Shown: piece after piece, positions 8,573-17,490 of the stretch
Layout of the letters: every line of letters begins with the position of its first letter
Position numbering within the stretch: the stretch's first letter is position 1
Notes under the pieces: generated by a model
The model's input: only the letters and a program-made list of their open reading frames with translations
Databases searched by the model: none
Told to the model about the DNA's origin: nothing
Translations under genes and position numbers: made by a program
From: an uncultured Anaerolineales bacterium
GTDB taxonomy: Bacteria > Chloroflexota > Anaerolineae > Anaerolineales > UBA4823
Reading direction: 5' to 3'
Length of the DNA: 36,237 nucleotides
Assembly: GCA_937928795.1 (NCBI GenBank)
Contig: CALFWB010000076.1
Location: forward strand, 1 to 36,237

Positions 8573-9876
8573 TGGTCGTTATATCCCCTGCCTAGGCCTC
8601 GGTAACGAAAGCCCAATTGTTTCATGATTTGTGGGTCATAGATGTTCCGTCCATCGACGATGATCGCTCGTTTCATGGCATTCTTGATGCGCAGCAGATC
8701 GAGTTGCTTAAATTCGTTCCAATCGGTAACGACAATGAGAGCATCACAGCCTGTGGCTAGTTCATACGGATCGTTGCACATTTCCACATTCGGTAGGATC
8801 GTGCGCGCCACGGGCATGGCGACCGGATCATAGGCGCGCACGCTGGCGCCGGCTTTGGTCAAGAGATCGGCGATGGTAACTGAAGGCGCATCGCGCATGT
8901 CGTCCGTGTTGGGTTTGAAGGATAAACCCAGCAAGCCGATCACCGCCCCTTGTAAATCGCCTACCAATTCGCGCAGGCGCTTGACAGCCAGACGACGCCG
9001 ATCGTCGTTGATTTCCATAACAGCCCGCAGCAATTGCGGATGACGACCCTTTTCTTCCGCCATATAAGCCAACGCTTTGACATCTTTGGGAAAACAGGAG
9101 CCACCGTAGCCTAGTCCGGCGTCTAAAAACATTGCCCCAATGCGTTTGTCGTATCCCATGCCAACGGCAACTTCTTTAACATCCGCACCGAGGGCTTCGC
9201 AAATATTGGCGATCTCGTTAATAAAGGAGATTTTGGTTGCCAAAAAAGCGTTGGAGGCGTATTTGATCATCTCGGCGGTGCGCAGGTCGGTGATCATAAT
9301 CGGAGCACGTAGAGGCAAATGGAGTTGAGCGACTTTCTCCGCCGCTTCCCGATCGGTTGAGCCCAATACAGTGCGGTAGGGTTGCATGAAGTCGGCAATG
9401 GCTGAACCTTCGCGCAAGAACTCTGGGCAGGAGACCACGGAAAAAGGAATTGGCTCTTTCTGATGTTGGCGGATGATGTCGGCCGTCCAGTCGCCGGTAC
9501 CGACCGGTACGGTGGACTTATTGATCACAATCAGCGGAGCGGTCATGTTTTCGGCGATGCTGCGTGCCGCCTGGGCGACATAGCGCAGGTCGGCTTCGCC
9601 ATCTACCCCAGAGGGCGTGCCAACCGCAATAAAGACAAACTCGGTGCCATTCAATGCTTCAGGATAGGAGGTGGTAAAGCCTAATCGCCCGGCTTTGACA
9701 TTGCGCTCAACCAGTTCCTCAAGTCCCGGCTCATAAATCGGCATGATCCCGTTTTTTAACCCCTCAATTTTTTCTTCGTTGATGTCAAGGGCGATTACGC
9801 GGTTGCCCAAATCAGCAAAACAGGCGGCGGTGACCAATCCAACATAACCAACCCCGATAACACAAATTTGTTTCAT
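8569..9876 (-). CDS. ugd: UDP-glucose 6-dehydrogenase
   Basis: 435 residues from the ATG at 9876, chosen over a TTG two codons upstream because GAGGAG lies 7 nt before it. Catalyses the NAD-dependent four-electron oxidation of UDP-glucose to UDP-glucuronate, a precursor of surface polysaccharides. Seen: N-terminal Rossmann motif [23 protein letters not shown], the [12 protein letters not shown] segment, and the catalytic-cysteine motif [14 protein letters not shown] near residue 255. The C-terminal UDP-binding domain includes [16 protein letters not shown]. The length and motifs fit the Ugd/TuaD group; other UDP-sugar or GDP-mannose dehydrogenases share the fold, so exact substrate is likely but not proven. 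First gene of a two-gene unit with the methyltransferase. Confidence 0.88.
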   Translation of the reverse strand: MKQICVIGVGYVGLVTAACFADLGNRVIALDINEEKIEGLKNGIMPIYEPGLEELVERNVKAGRLGFTTSYPEALNGTEFVFIAVGTPSGVDGEADLRYVAQAARSIAENMTAPLIVINKSTVPVGTGDWTADIIRQHQKEPIPFSVVSCPEFLREGSAIADFMQPYRTVLGSTDREAAEKVAQLHLPLRAPIMITDLRTAEMIKYASNAFLATKISFINEIANICEALGADVKEVAVGMGYDKRIGAMFLDAGLGYGGSCFPKDVKALAYMAEEKGRHPQLLRAVMEINDDRRRLAVKRLRELVGDLQGAVIGLLGLSFKPNTDDMRDAPSVTIADLLTKAGASVRAYDPVAMPVARTILPNVEMCNDPYELATGCDALIVVTDWNEFKQLDLLRIKNAMKRAIIVDGRNIYDPQIMKQLGFRYRGLGRGYNDQ

Positions 9877-9914
9877 TCGCAATCTCCTCGCAATGAAATT
9901 TTGGCTATTATCTT

Positions 9915-9944
9915 ATCATAAGTTGCTTCCCTATTTTTGTTCAA
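9915..9944 (-). promoter_or_regulatory. Candidate promoter for ugd-methyltransferase unit
   Basis: Reading the minus strand, TTGAAC (9944-9939) and TATGAT (9920-9915) are 18 bp apart, about 40 bp upstream of the ugd ATG. The -10 matches consensus at five positions and the -35 at four. Confidence 0.45.
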
Positions 9945-10050
9945 GGTTAGCGCTCGAAACAAACCATTGTTCGGCAAGTGTTGCTATATCACTGTCGAAC
10001 TCTTGTCCACCTTTGGATGAGCGTCATAATCTGGGGATGACCTCTGTCAC

Positions 10051-10079
10051 TTGCAAATTCCCCAAAAATAATCTAATAT
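10051..10079 (+). promoter_or_regulatory. Candidate promoter for the Rrf2 gene
   Basis: TTGCAA (10051-10056) and TAATAT (10074-10079) with a 17-bp spacer. The AT-rich stretch around 10070-10095, with the TATATATGAGATAAAT tract, overlaps the expected transcription start and is a plausible autoregulatory operator. The 12-mer CTTGCAAATTCC here recurs in the DeoR-gene promoter at 30865. Confidence 0.5.
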
Positions 10080-10125
10080 ATATGAGATAAATTGTATCCA
10101 GATAACCTAAAAGGGAGTAGGAGAA

Positions 10126-10536
10126 ATGCAAATTACGCGACAAGCTGATTACGCTGTTCGAGCGGTAACTTTCTTGGCTCGTCTTGGCGCCGATCACCGC
10201 GCTGCCACAAGCACAATTGCTCAAGAACAACAAATTCCGCCTTCTTTCTTGGCGAAGATTGTTTCTCAGCTTTCAGTGGCTGGTTTGTTGACCACGTCCC
10301 GCGGTGCGAGAGGAGGCGTGTCACTGGCACGAGCGCCCGAAGATATTTCCCTCTTAGAGGTGGTTGAGGCGATTGATGGGCCAATTATGCTCAACGAATG
10401 TGTGGGAGATAGCGGCACTTGCAAATTTATTGACGACTGTCCCATGCATCCGGTATGGTGCGAAGCTCAACACGAATTGGTTCAAAAACTAAAAAACACA
10501 ACCTTTGATAAAGTGGTAAACGGAAAAAACAACTAA
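10126..10536 (+). CDS. Rrf2/IscR-family transcriptional regulator with Cys cluster
   Basis: 136 residues, preceded by GGAGTAGGAG. The N terminus (MQITRQADYAVRAVTFLARL) and the winged helix with RGARGGVSLAR are diagnostic of the Rrf2 family. Cys92, Cys99 and Cys105 fall in the loop where IscR and NsrR bind an Fe-S cluster, and Cys112 follows nearby, so sensing of iron-sulfur status, oxygen or NO is likely. Rrf2 proteins bind DNA as dimers and often repress their own gene. No isc, suf or cysteine-biosynthesis gene lies next to it, so the regulon is not obvious from context; the Fe-S-rich cluster at 18-30 kb is a tempting but untested target. Confidence 0.88.
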   Translation: MQITRQADYAVRAVTFLARLGADHRAATSTIAQEQQIPPSFLAKIVSQLSVAGLLTTSRGARGGVSLARAPEDISLLEVVEAIDGPIMLNECVGDSGTCKFIDDCPMHPVWCEAQHELVQKLKNTTFDKVVNGKNN

Positions 10537-10621
10537 CTGCTTTTGGGATTTGGGCAGGGAGGCAGGTGAGGAGCAAGTTAGCTCCTGCGGTGAGGAAAAG
10601 CTTATGGGTGTGGAGAGAAAG

Positions 10622-10652
10622 AAGTGACCGGCTGGATGGAAGCCGGTCACTT
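10622..10652. terminator. Bidirectional intrinsic terminator
   Basis: Perfect 12-bp arms AAGTGACCGGCT (10622-10633) and AGCCGGTCACTT (10641-10652) enclose GGATGGA. A short T stretch follows on the plus strand, and the arms begin with AA for the opposite direction. It sits between the convergent Rrf2 and amidohydrolase genes and can serve both. Confidence 0.75.
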
Positions 10653-10663
10653 TGCCTTGTCCA

Positions 10664-12508
10664 CTAGGGGGTGAATTCTTCGTCGCGGTACACTTCCTTT
10701 CCCTCGAAGAAAGTGAGTAGAACTTTTACTTGGTGGATTTGAGAAGCCGGGATTTGAAGGATATTTTGGCTTAAGACAATGAAATCAGCCTTTTTACCGA
10801 CCTCAATCGAACCAATTTGACTTTCTAAGAAGGTCGCATAGGCGCCGTTAATCGTGAAACTGGCGATCATCTGCTCGACACTCACGCGCTCTTGAGGGGT
10901 AAGCGGCGTATCAAAATCCCCTCCCACATAAATATCGCCTAAACTAGATGGGACGGTTCTAGTCACCCCGATTTCGATCGCATACAAAGGATTCGGGGGC
11001 CAAGAAACCGGGTAGTCGGAGGCTGAAGCGACCACAATTCCTTTATCGAAGTAGGTCTTCATGGGGTATTGGCGGTCGGCGCGCGCTTGACCAATGTACT
11101 CAACAGCTTGGGTATAGTAGGTGTCGACAACGAACCAGTAGGGTTGGGGAACAGCAACCACCCCCAGTTCAGCCATGCGGTCAATGTCGGTTGGGTTGAC
11201 CAATTGCAAATGGGTGATGATGTTGCGGGCATCCCGTTGTCCGTTTTGCTGGCGGGCATATGCAAAGCCATCTAAGGTGATGCGGGTGGACGCATCCCCG
11301 ATGGAGTGCACGTGAATCTGGATGCCTGCTCGGTCGAGTGCAGCGCAAACCTGATTATATTTCTGAGGGTCCCATAATAACTCGCCGCGCGAGTTAGGCA
11401 GGTGCAGATAGGGTTCTTCAAGGTAGGCTGTGCTTCCCTCCAAAACGCCGTCCATGAAGATTTTTGCTCCAATCACCTCGAAATAGCCGCCCTTTTCTCT
11501 TTCAATTAACTGTTTGATCTCGTCCACTTTTGAAAGAGGGTCTTCGGGATTGATCCCGGCAGCGGTGGGAAAACGAATGGTCATTTTGCCCGAAGCGTCA
11601 AATTCATGTAGGGCTTTGAGCGCCTCTTCTATGCCGCCGGGTAAAGAGGGGATATAAACGGTCGTGATTCCAAGGGAGTGGGCAAAATCTTGGAAATACT
11701 CCAGCCCTTCCAGATACTGTTCCACCGTATAGGGTGGAATCACATCCGCCACGAGGTCCATAGCCGTTTCGCGCAGGGTTCCGCTGGGGTTGCCATTGGC
11801 ATCGCGTTCGATCACACCGCCGGCGGGGTCAGCGGTGTCTCGGGTGATGCCAGCCAATTCGAGGGTTTTGCTGTTCACCCAAACGCTATGGTAATCTTCA
11901 GAATAAAGCACAGCCGGGATGTCTGGCACAACCTCATCGAGCATTGCCGTCGTTGGCCCCTGAGCACCGAAAACGTTGTTGATCCATCCCGCTCCTTGCA
12001 AAGCTTTGATGTCTGGGTTCTCAGCCAGGAAATTGCGGATCGTTTGTTGGTATTTTTCTACCGAGTCGATGCCGTATAGAGAAACCTCATAGATATCTGA
12101 AACGCCTGAAGTGGCGTGGGCGTGGCTATCCACAAAGGCTGGCAGCACCATGCGACCCTGCAGATCGATAATTTGGGTGTTGGCGCCGATGTATGCTTGA
12201 ACTCCCTTGTTATCGCCGACGTAAATGAATTGATCTCCCTTTACCGCGAGGGCTTCAGCGATGGTGCGGTCTTTATCTACGGTGTAGATAAAACCATTTT
12301 GCAAGACGAGGTCGGCTGCTTCAGAGGGCTGGGCACCGCCGAGTGGCGTGGGGGTTAGCGTGACGATGGGGCGGGTAGGGGGAATTTCCGTTGGTGGGGG
12401 CGGGTTGGTTGGTTCTGACGGCATCGCTGGGGGTGGCGTGGCACTTTGGCAGGCATTGAGGACAAGACTGAGCAAAAGCAGGATGGTCGGTAACCTGAAC
12501 GGTTTCAT
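10664..12508 (-). CDS. Lipoprotein amidohydrolase, YtcJ-like (Amidohydro_3)
   Basis: 614 residues. The signal sequence ends in a lipobox LNAC at Cys20, followed by a Pro/Thr-rich linker of about 40 residues, so the enzyme should be tethered outside the membrane. The catalytic part begins with DLVLQNGFIYTVDKD and has the metal motif FVDSHAH, a second metal His in IHVHSIGDAS, and the late Asp in SASDYPVSWPPNP. The C-terminal KADFIVLSQNIL is the usual amidohydrolase beta-sandwich return. Family members hydrolyse amide or ester bonds in varied small molecules; the substrate here is unknown. A GAGAGGAG ribosome site precedes the ATG, and a minus-strand TATAAT lies at 12596-12591 without a good -35. 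Confidence 0.82.
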   Translation of the reverse strand: MKPFRLPTILLLLSLVLNACQSATPPPAMPSEPTNPPPPTEIPPTRPIVTLTPTPLGGAQPSEAADLVLQNGFIYTVDKDRTIAEALAVKGDQFIYVGDNKGVQAYIGANTQIIDLQGRMVLPAFVDSHAHATSGVSDIYEVSLYGIDSVEKYQQTIRNFLAENPDIKALQGAGWINNVFGAQGPTTAMLDEVVPDIPAVLYSEDYHSVWVNSKTLELAGITRDTADPAGGVIERDANGNPSGTLRETAMDLVADVIPPYTVEQYLEGLEYFQDFAHSLGITTVYIPSLPGGIEEALKALHEFDASGKMTIRFPTAAGINPEDPLSKVDEIKQLIEREKGGYFEVIGAKIFMDGVLEGSTAYLEEPYLHLPNSRGELLWDPQKYNQVCAALDRAGIQIHVHSIGDASTRITLDGFAYARQQNGQRDARNIITHLQLVNPTDIDRMAELGVVAVPQPYWFVVDTYYTQAVEYIGQARADRQYPMKTYFDKGIVVASASDYPVSWPPNPLYAIEIGVTRTVPSSLGDIYVGGDFDTPLTPQERVSVEQMIASFTINGAYATFLESQIGSIEVGKKADFIVLSQNILQIPASQIHQVKVLLTFFEGKEVYRDEEFTP

Positions 12509-13182
12509 TGGGTTCTCCTCTCTCTATAAAATTGTAAGAATCGGCAAAATATTGATAAATCTATCGCCGATAGTGACCATGTATAAGTGGATTATATCCT
12601 GATTCACTTGTTAAGGTTCTTTTTTATCAATAATTAAAGTATAAAGGCGCTAAGATTCTGAAGATGACTTCGTTTTTGTAATGTAACCCGAATTCGGGGC
12701 AAACTTACAACCTCAATATATCACTTCGAGCAACGGACCTTTGTATGTCACTTCGAGCGAAGTGAGAAGTCTTGGCGGGCCTTGTCGAAGATGTCTCACT
12801 GCGTTCGACATGACAAAGGGGAGCTTTCGACGCGCCCCCATGTCCCTTCAAGCGAAGTGAGAAGTCCTCAAGATTTCTCCTCGCTGCGCTGGTTGAAATG
12901 ATAAGTGCGTATTCCTCGCTGCGCTGGTCGAAATGACGAATGCGAATGCTTCACCGCAATCGTCGAAATGACCAATGCGAATTCCTAACCTCTACTCACG
13001 GTAACTTAATTTGCTCAATCGCTCAAAAACTGCAGGTAGCCAAGATTTCGCAGAAAAATTCAAAAAAAGTGAACTCATTCCTTCTGGTTGTGTCGGATGT
13101 TTTATAATGAGCTTGTCCCAAAAAATTTTATAGTAGCAGTTTGAGGAGTTGGGACTCTGAATCCGAATCGTTGGGAGGTATC
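12509..13182. other. Intergenic region with repeats and hom promoter elements
   Basis: A gap of about 670 bp between divergent genes. Roughly 12690-12990 is occupied by degenerate inverted and direct repeats listed separately. Nearer hom, TATAAT at 13103-13108 is a perfect -10 hexamer, but no convincing -35 lies 16-18 bp upstream. GGGAGG at 13174-13179 is the hom ribosome site. No open frame in the region looks real. Confidence 0.6.
12739..12982. repeat. Degenerate MITE-like inverted and direct repeats
   Basis: Built from copies of CTTCGAGCGAAGTGAGAAGTC and its complement. Unit 1 (12739-12818) is a long imperfect hairpin opening with CTTTGTATGTCACTTCGAGC and closing with TTCGACATGACAAAG. Unit 2 (about 12839-12903) is similar. 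A 20-bp direct repeat, TCGAAATGACNAATGCGAAT, follows at 12928-12947 and 12963-12982. Such GTCATTTCGAGC-type elements are spread through several bacterial genomes as non-autonomous repeats; no transposase is nearby. Confidence 0.6.
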
Positions 13183-14211
13183 ATGAACACAATCCGCTTA
13201 GCTATGATTGGGTTAGGAAATGTGGGACAAGGTTTCCTGACCATTCTGAGCGAACAGAAACCATCCCTTGAAGCCCGCTACGGGCTCAACTTTTCGGTGG
13301 TGGCGGTCAATGATCTCCGCATGGGCAGTCTCGCGGATGTAAGAGGTGTATCGGTCCAAGATTTGCTCACTGCCGCCGCCAAAGGGGATTTGAGCGCGTT
13401 AACTGCTACGGAAAAGGGCCTATCCGTGGAGGAGATGCTGGATCGGGTGGATTACGATGTACTGGTGGAGGCAAGTTACACCGACTTGCAGAGCGGAGAG
13501 CCAGCCACCACGTATATTCGCAAAGCCTTATCTTCCCGCAAGCATGTGATTACCACCAATAAGGGCCCGATTGCGTTGCACTATGCCGAATTGCAGTCCT
13601 TAGCTGAGCAAAATGGGGTGCAAATTGGCTTTGAGGGAACGGTGATGAGCGGAACGCCGGCGATCTTCTTGGGGATGAACTGGTTAAAAGCGGCGGAAAT
13701 CCAGCGCATTCAAGGCATCTTCAATGGCACAACCAATTTTATTTTGACCCAAATGGAAGCAGGAAAAGAGTACGCCGAGGCTTTAGCAGAAGCGCAACGC
13801 TTAGGCTATGCCGAAGCTGACCCAACCGGAGATGTCGAGGGATATGATGCAGCCGGCAAAGTCGTGATCCTCTCAAGCGTCTTGATGGGAAGGCAAATAT
13901 CACTCAAGGATGTTGAGCGGCAAGGGATTACTCATCTAACCCTGAACGATATTCAAAAAGCCCAAAGTGAAGGTAAACGCTGGAAGTTAATCGGTACAAT
14001 TGAGGCTTCTGAAGGTACAATAAAAGCAAGTGTGAAACCGCTGCCCTTGCCTTTATCCAATCCGCTTTCCCAGGTGATGGGGGCAACCAATGCCATTACT
14101 TATATGACCCGTTATCTTGGTGAGGTCACGTTGGTTGGAGCGGGGGCTGGTCGCCTTGAAACGGGGTATGCCTTGCTGGCAGACCTGCTCTCCATTTACC
14201 GAAAGGAATGA
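13183..14211 (+). CDS. hom: Homoserine dehydrogenase
   Basis: 342 residues from the ATG at 13183, chosen for the GGGAGG just upstream. Reduces aspartate semialdehyde to homoserine on the way to threonine and methionine. Seen: Rossmann motif MIGLGNVGQGF, ITTNKGPIALHYAEL with the conserved Lys, FEGTVMSGTPAI, the FNGTTNFILTQM motif, and the catalytic-region segment AEADPTGDVEGYDAAGK with its Glu/Asp and Lys. The protein stops after the catalytic domain, with no ACT domain, so it lacks that route of threonine feedback. It is followed by panB after 28 bp and the aminotransferase, suggesting one aspartate/pantothenate-related transcription unit. Confidence 0.9.
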   Translation: MNTIRLAMIGLGNVGQGFLTILSEQKPSLEARYGLNFSVVAVNDLRMGSLADVRGVSVQDLLTAAAKGDLSALTATEKGLSVEEMLDRVDYDVLVEASYTDLQSGEPATTYIRKALSSRKHVITTNKGPIALHYAELQSLAEQNGVQIGFEGTVMSGTPAIFLGMNWLKAAEIQRIQGIFNGTTNFILTQMEAGKEYAEALAEAQRLGYAEADPTGDVEGYDAAGKVVILSSVLMGRQISLKDVERQGITHLTLNDIQKAQSEGKRWKLIGTIEASEGTIKASVKPLPLPLSNPLSQVMGATNAITYMTRYLGEVTLVGAGAGRLETGYALLADLLSIYRKE

Positions 14212-14239
14212 CATCTCAATTTTCCAGAAAGGACCTGAA

Positions 14240-15097
14240 ATGACCGAACGTAAGAAAATTACTCTCCCCTATCTTTTTCAGAAGGCTCAAGAAGGTGAGC
14301 CGATCAGTTGGCTGACTTGCTATGACTACCCCACCGCCTATTTGCAAGAACAAGCCGGGGTAGAGATGATTTTGGTCGGTGATAGCCTAGGAATGACCAT
14401 GTTGGGTTATGACACAACCCTGCCCGTCACGATGGATGACATGATCCGTCACGCCGCTGCGGTGCGGCGCGGTGCTCCGACAGCCTTTGTGGTTGGGGAT
14501 ATGCCGTATATGTCCTACCAACCTAGTGATGAGATTGCCGTTAAAAACGCCGGGCGCTTTATGGCAGAAGCCGGCTGTGACGCCATCAAGCTCGAAGGTG
14601 GGCAAGCCATGGCGCCGCGCATTCGGGCTATTGTGGATGCCGGCATCCCGGCTATCGGACATCTCGGCTTAACCCCTCAATCCGTTTCGGCTTTAGGTGG
14701 ATTTCGCCTCCAGGGAAAATCGGCCGCTCTGGCGAAGAAGATCGTCGATGACGCCAAAGCTTTGGAAGAAGCGGGAGCGTTTGCCATTTTGCTGGAGATG
14801 GTGCCCGATCGTTTGTGCAAGATCATTACCGAGCGGGCAAAGAACACGCTCATCTTCTCCCTAGGCTCCGGTCCTCACGCCCACGGACAGTTGTTGATCT
14901 ACCACGATATGTTCGGTTTATATCCCAAATTCAAACCGAAAATGGCGAAGGTCTTTGGCAATGCTGGCGAAGTGATTCTAAATGGGTTGAAGCAATATGT
15001 CAATGAAGTGAAGTCACAAACCTTCCCGGCGCCGGAAAACTGGTTTGGTATGCCCGATCAGGAATACGAAGAGTTGCTCAAGATGTTGGGGGAGTGA
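14240..15097 (+). CDS. panB: 3-methyl-2-oxobutanoate hydroxymethyltransferase
   Basis: 285 residues. The ATG at 14240 is used because AAAGGA precedes it and the protein then starts as the family does; the longer open frame overlaps hom. Transfers a hydroxymethyl group from methylene-THF to 2-oxoisovalerate to make ketopantoate, the first step to pantothenate and CoA. Motifs: SWLTCYDYPTAYLQEQ, ILVGDSLGMTMLGYDTTLPV with the metal-binding Asp, DMPYMSY, IKLEGGQAM, IGHLGLTPQS and LEMVPDRL with the catalytic Glu. It consumes the same one-carbon carrier that the MetF cluster downstream handles. panC and panD are not in the window. Confidence 0.93.
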   Translation: MTERKKITLPYLFQKAQEGEPISWLTCYDYPTAYLQEQAGVEMILVGDSLGMTMLGYDTTLPVTMDDMIRHAAAVRRGAPTAFVVGDMPYMSYQPSDEIAVKNAGRFMAEAGCDAIKLEGGQAMAPRIRAIVDAGIPAIGHLGLTPQSVSALGGFRLQGKSAALAKKIVDDAKALEEAGAFAILLEMVPDRLCKIITERAKNTLIFSLGSGPHAHGQLLIYHDMFGLYPKFKPKMAKVFGNAGEVILNGLKQYVNEVKSQTFPAPENWFGMPDQEYEELLKMLGE

Positions 15098-15100
15098 ACT

Positions 15101-16282
15101 TTGTCTCTTAGCGAAAAGCTCTTTGGATTTGCCAAGCGGACTTCCCATCTGTGCCCAGAGGGGGCTTATCATGTCCTCGGTCGTGCCCTGCAGATGGAGA
15201 AAGAGGGCCGTGAAATTATCCATTTTGAAATCGGGCAGCCGGATTTCGCCACCTTTGAAAATATCTGCGAGGCAGGGGTCAAGGCGATTCGCAGTGGCAA
15301 AACACGGTATACGCCGCCAGCCGGCATGATGGAATTGCGTGAGGCACTCGCCGCCGATGCCGGCCGGCGGCGGGGAATCTCAATTTCTCCCCAAGAAGTG
15401 GTGGTCAGCCCGGGTGGAAAACCCAATCTTTTCTTCCCTACTCTAGCCTTAGTCGAGGAAGGGGATGAAGTGATCTACCCCGATCCGGGCTTTCCTACCT
15501 ATGAGGCAATGATTCGGGTTGCGGGCGGAATCCCGCGTGCGGTTCCGCTGGTGGAGGAGGATGATTTTTCGCTCGATTTAGAGATCTTTGATCGCCTGAT
15601 CAATGCGCGCACGAAATTGATCATCTTGAACTCACCCAATAATCCTACGGGTGGGATACTCGATCAAGCGACCTTGGAGCATATTGCCGCCCAAGCGCAG
15701 CGTTATGATTGTTGGGTGATGTCCGATGAAATCTATGCCCGTTTGGTTTATGACGGGCAGATAGCCTTCTCCATCGCTGCCCTGCCGGGCATGAAAGAGC
15801 GCACCATCCTCGTGGATGGCTTCTCCAAGACATATTCGATGACCGGCTGGCGCTTAGGTTATGGAATCATGCCTGCGGCGTTGGCGCAGCAAGTCGAGCT
15901 CCTGCTTACCCATTCGATCGGGGCGACTGCGCACTTCACTCAATACGCTGGCTTAGAGGCAATTTGCGGCCCGCAAGAAAATGTGGAGTCTATGGTAGCC
16001 GAGTTTCAACGCCGACGGGAGGTGATGGTTAGCGGGCTGAATGCCATCCCCGGTTTTCGTTGTCGCAAGCCACAAGGAGCCTTTTACGCTTTTCCTAACA
16101 TACGCGAGACGGGCATGAGCTCGGCTGAGCTGGCCGATTTCTTATTGGAAAAAGCTGGGATCGCACTGTTGCCGGGTTCAGCTTTTGGGCAATATGGTGA
16201 AGGCTATCTCCGCCTTTCGTATGCCACTTCGATTGAAAAGATTACAGAAGGATTGAGGCGCATCAGGGAGGCTTTGTCTTAG
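15101..16282 (+). CDS. PLP-dependent aminotransferase, class I/II (aspartate aminotransferase-like)
   Basis: 393 residues with a TTG start 3 bp after panB and GGGGGAG upstream, so translation is probably coupled. Fold-type I signatures: FEIGQPDFATFENI, RYTPPAGMMELREALA, ILNSPNNPTGG (the Asn that contacts PLP), SDEIYARLVY, and the PLP lysine in DGFSKTYSMTGWRLGYG near residue 240. The Arg that binds the substrate carboxylate is in the YLRLSYA stretch near the C terminus. Similar to the subgroup I gamma aspartate/prephenate aminotransferases, but substrate cannot be fixed from sequence. Its place after hom and panB fits amino-acid or 2-oxoacid metabolism. Its stop overlaps the convergent NUDIX gene by 4 nt. 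Confidence 0.88.
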   Translation: MSLSEKLFGFAKRTSHLCPEGAYHVLGRALQMEKEGREIIHFEIGQPDFATFENICEAGVKAIRSGKTRYTPPAGMMELREALAADAGRRRGISISPQEVVVSPGGKPNLFFPTLALVEEGDEVIYPDPGFPTYEAMIRVAGGIPRAVPLVEEDDFSLDLEIFDRLINARTKLIILNSPNNPTGGILDQATLEHIAAQAQRYDCWVMSDEIYARLVYDGQIAFSIAALPGMKERTILVDGFSKTYSMTGWRLGYGIMPAALAQQVELLLTHSIGATAHFTQYAGLEAICGPQENVESMVAEFQRRREVMVSGLNAIPGFRCRKPQGAFYAFPNIRETGMSSAELADFLLEKAGIALLPGSAFGQYGEGYLRLSYATSIEKITEGLRRIREALS

Positions 16283-16740
16283 GAATATTGGCGGAGTTCG
16301 TGTTCGACCAGTTTCCCGTTCTGATAGACGAATTTGCCAGTGAAGAATCCGGGTTGGTCTAACAAGGGCAAAAACAGGCGGTCGCCCTCCCAAAGCGGTA
16401 AGTTGAGCAGTTGGTTGTTTTCGATCCAGGCGAGGTTCCCTTCACCAGAGTCGGTGAGGTTGCCTTCAAACTCTTCACAGACGAAGACAAAGGCATACCA
16501 GTCTTCATTGTTGGCAAATTGAGGGAAGGTCAGAAAGCCTTTGAGTTGAAGCCTCTTAGCCCGTATGCCGGCCTCTTCGTACACTTCACGAGCGACACAT
16601 TCTTCGGGAGTTTCGCCGGGTTCGAATTTACCGCCTAAGCCGTTCCATTTACCCTGATGGATATCGTTTTGCTTTTTGACGCGATGGATCATCAGCGTCT
16701 TGCCGTCTTTGCGGATGTAACACAAGGTGGCAAGTTTCAT
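16279..16740 (-). CDS. NUDIX hydrolase, MutT/8-oxo-dGTPase-like
   Basis: 153 residues from the ATG at 16740; a GTG nine codons upstream is possible, and neither has a strong ribosome site. The NUDIX box is complete: GGKFEPGETPEECVAREVYE followed by EAGI fits GX5EX7REUXEEXGU. KLATLCYIRKDGKTLMIHRV and NDIHQGKWNGLGGKF resemble small MutT/MTH1-type proteins that hydrolyse oxidised purine nucleotides. The nucleotide substrate is therefore inferred. It follows the ferritin gene on the same strand, so an oxidative-damage theme is possible, but a hairpin separates them. Confidence 0.85.
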   Translation of the reverse strand: MKLATLCYIRKDGKTLMIHRVKKQNDIHQGKWNGLGGKFEPGETPEECVAREVYEEAGIRAKRLQLKGFLTFPQFANNEDWYAFVFVCEEFEGNLTDSGEGNLAWIENNQLLNLPLWEGDRLFLPLLDQPGFFTGKFVYQNGKLVEHELRQYS

Positions 16741-16753
16741 GGGAGCGTTTTTT

Positions 16754-16810
16754 AAGAGACGTTGCACAGAATGTCTCTATCTCCGATCAACCTTTCGGGC
16801 AACGTCTCTT
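16754..16810. repeat. 12-bp inverted repeat between ferritin and NUDIX genes
   Basis: Perfect arms AAGAGACGTTGC (16754-16765) and GCAACGTCTCTT (16799-16810), with a 33-nt spacer. It follows the ferritin stop on the minus strand, so it may form a 3' hairpin of that transcript. The expected U-tract on the minus strand is absent (A-run instead), so termination is doubtful; processing or binding are alternatives. Confidence 0.5.
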
Positions 16811-16826
16811 CTTGTGTGCAGCGTTT

Positions 16827-17327
16827 CTACTCTTCTTCGGCTTCGCGCTTGCCCAATTCGTGGTCGAGCATCAAAACTGCGGTGCCGTGCGCTTCGATCA
16901 TCTTGAGCTTTTCGATGATCTCGGTGGCGTTCTTTTCTTCCTCAACCTGCTCTTCGATAAACCATTGCAGCATCACTTGGCTAGGATAGTCCTTTTCCTT
17001 CAAGGCAAGCTCATAAAGATCATGGATATTCTTGGTGACTTTTTGTTCGTGGGCTAGGACCTGCTCGAAGGCTTCGAGGTTGGAATTCCAGCTTGAAGGA
17101 GGCTGGTCGATGGCTTTGAGGGCGACCGTGCCGCCACGCTCGATGATAAAGTCAAAGAACTTCATGGCATGTCCCAGCTCCTCTTGGGCTTGGATGCGCA
17201 GCCAATTGGCAAAGCCACTGAGAGTTTTGCTCTCGAAATGGGCTGCCATAGAAAGATAGAGATAAGCTGAATAGAGCTCGTTTTTGATTTGTTCGTTCAT
17301 TGCGTCTTGCATCGCTTGGGGGATCAT
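16827..17327 (-). CDS. ftnA: Non-haem ferritin
   Basis: 166 residues, ATG with AAAGGAG 8 nt upstream. Stores iron as a 24-subunit cage after oxidising Fe(II). The ferroxidase ligands align with E. coli FtnA: Glu17, Glu50, His53 (EELGH motif), Glu94, Gln127 and Glu130. The segment YSAYLYLSMAAHFE and the four-helix length are typical. There is no haem-binding Met pattern of bacterioferritin that I can identify. An iron store is apt for a genome region with so many Fe-S proteins. The tail is acidic (GKREAEEE). Confidence 0.93.
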   Translation of the reverse strand: MIPQAMQDAMNEQIKNELYSAYLYLSMAAHFESKTLSGFANWLRIQAQEELGHAMKFFDFIIERGGTVALKAIDQPPSSWNSNLEAFEQVLAHEQKVTKNIHDLYELALKEKDYPSQVMLQWFIEEQVEEEKNATEIIEKLKMIEAHGTAVLMLDHELGKREAEEE

Positions 17328-17395
17328 GGTTAGTTCTCCTTTTCTGAAATTTTATCTCCTAAACAGGGGAAACTAGATTTTTATTCTGTAATTCG

Positions 17396-17404
17396 ATTGT
17401 ATCA
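17396..17404 (-). promoter_or_regulatory. Candidate extended -10 promoter for ferritin
   Basis: On the minus strand, TGATACAAT (extended -10 TGN plus TACAAT) lies about 70 bp upstream of the ferritin ATG. No clear -35 is seen upstream of it. Confidence 0.4.
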
Positions 17405-17490
17405 CGGCAACCCTAAAAAAACAGTTGCTCAGGCGCATTTTGATGGATTTCTAACAGTTTCTGTGGAGGGTTAGGTAGAGATTGAGCCGC

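Noticed and set aside
14117-14239. N-terminal extension of PanB overlapping hom
   Set aside because: The ATG at 14240 has AAAGGA upstream and matches family N termini; the extension is out-of-frame hom sequence.
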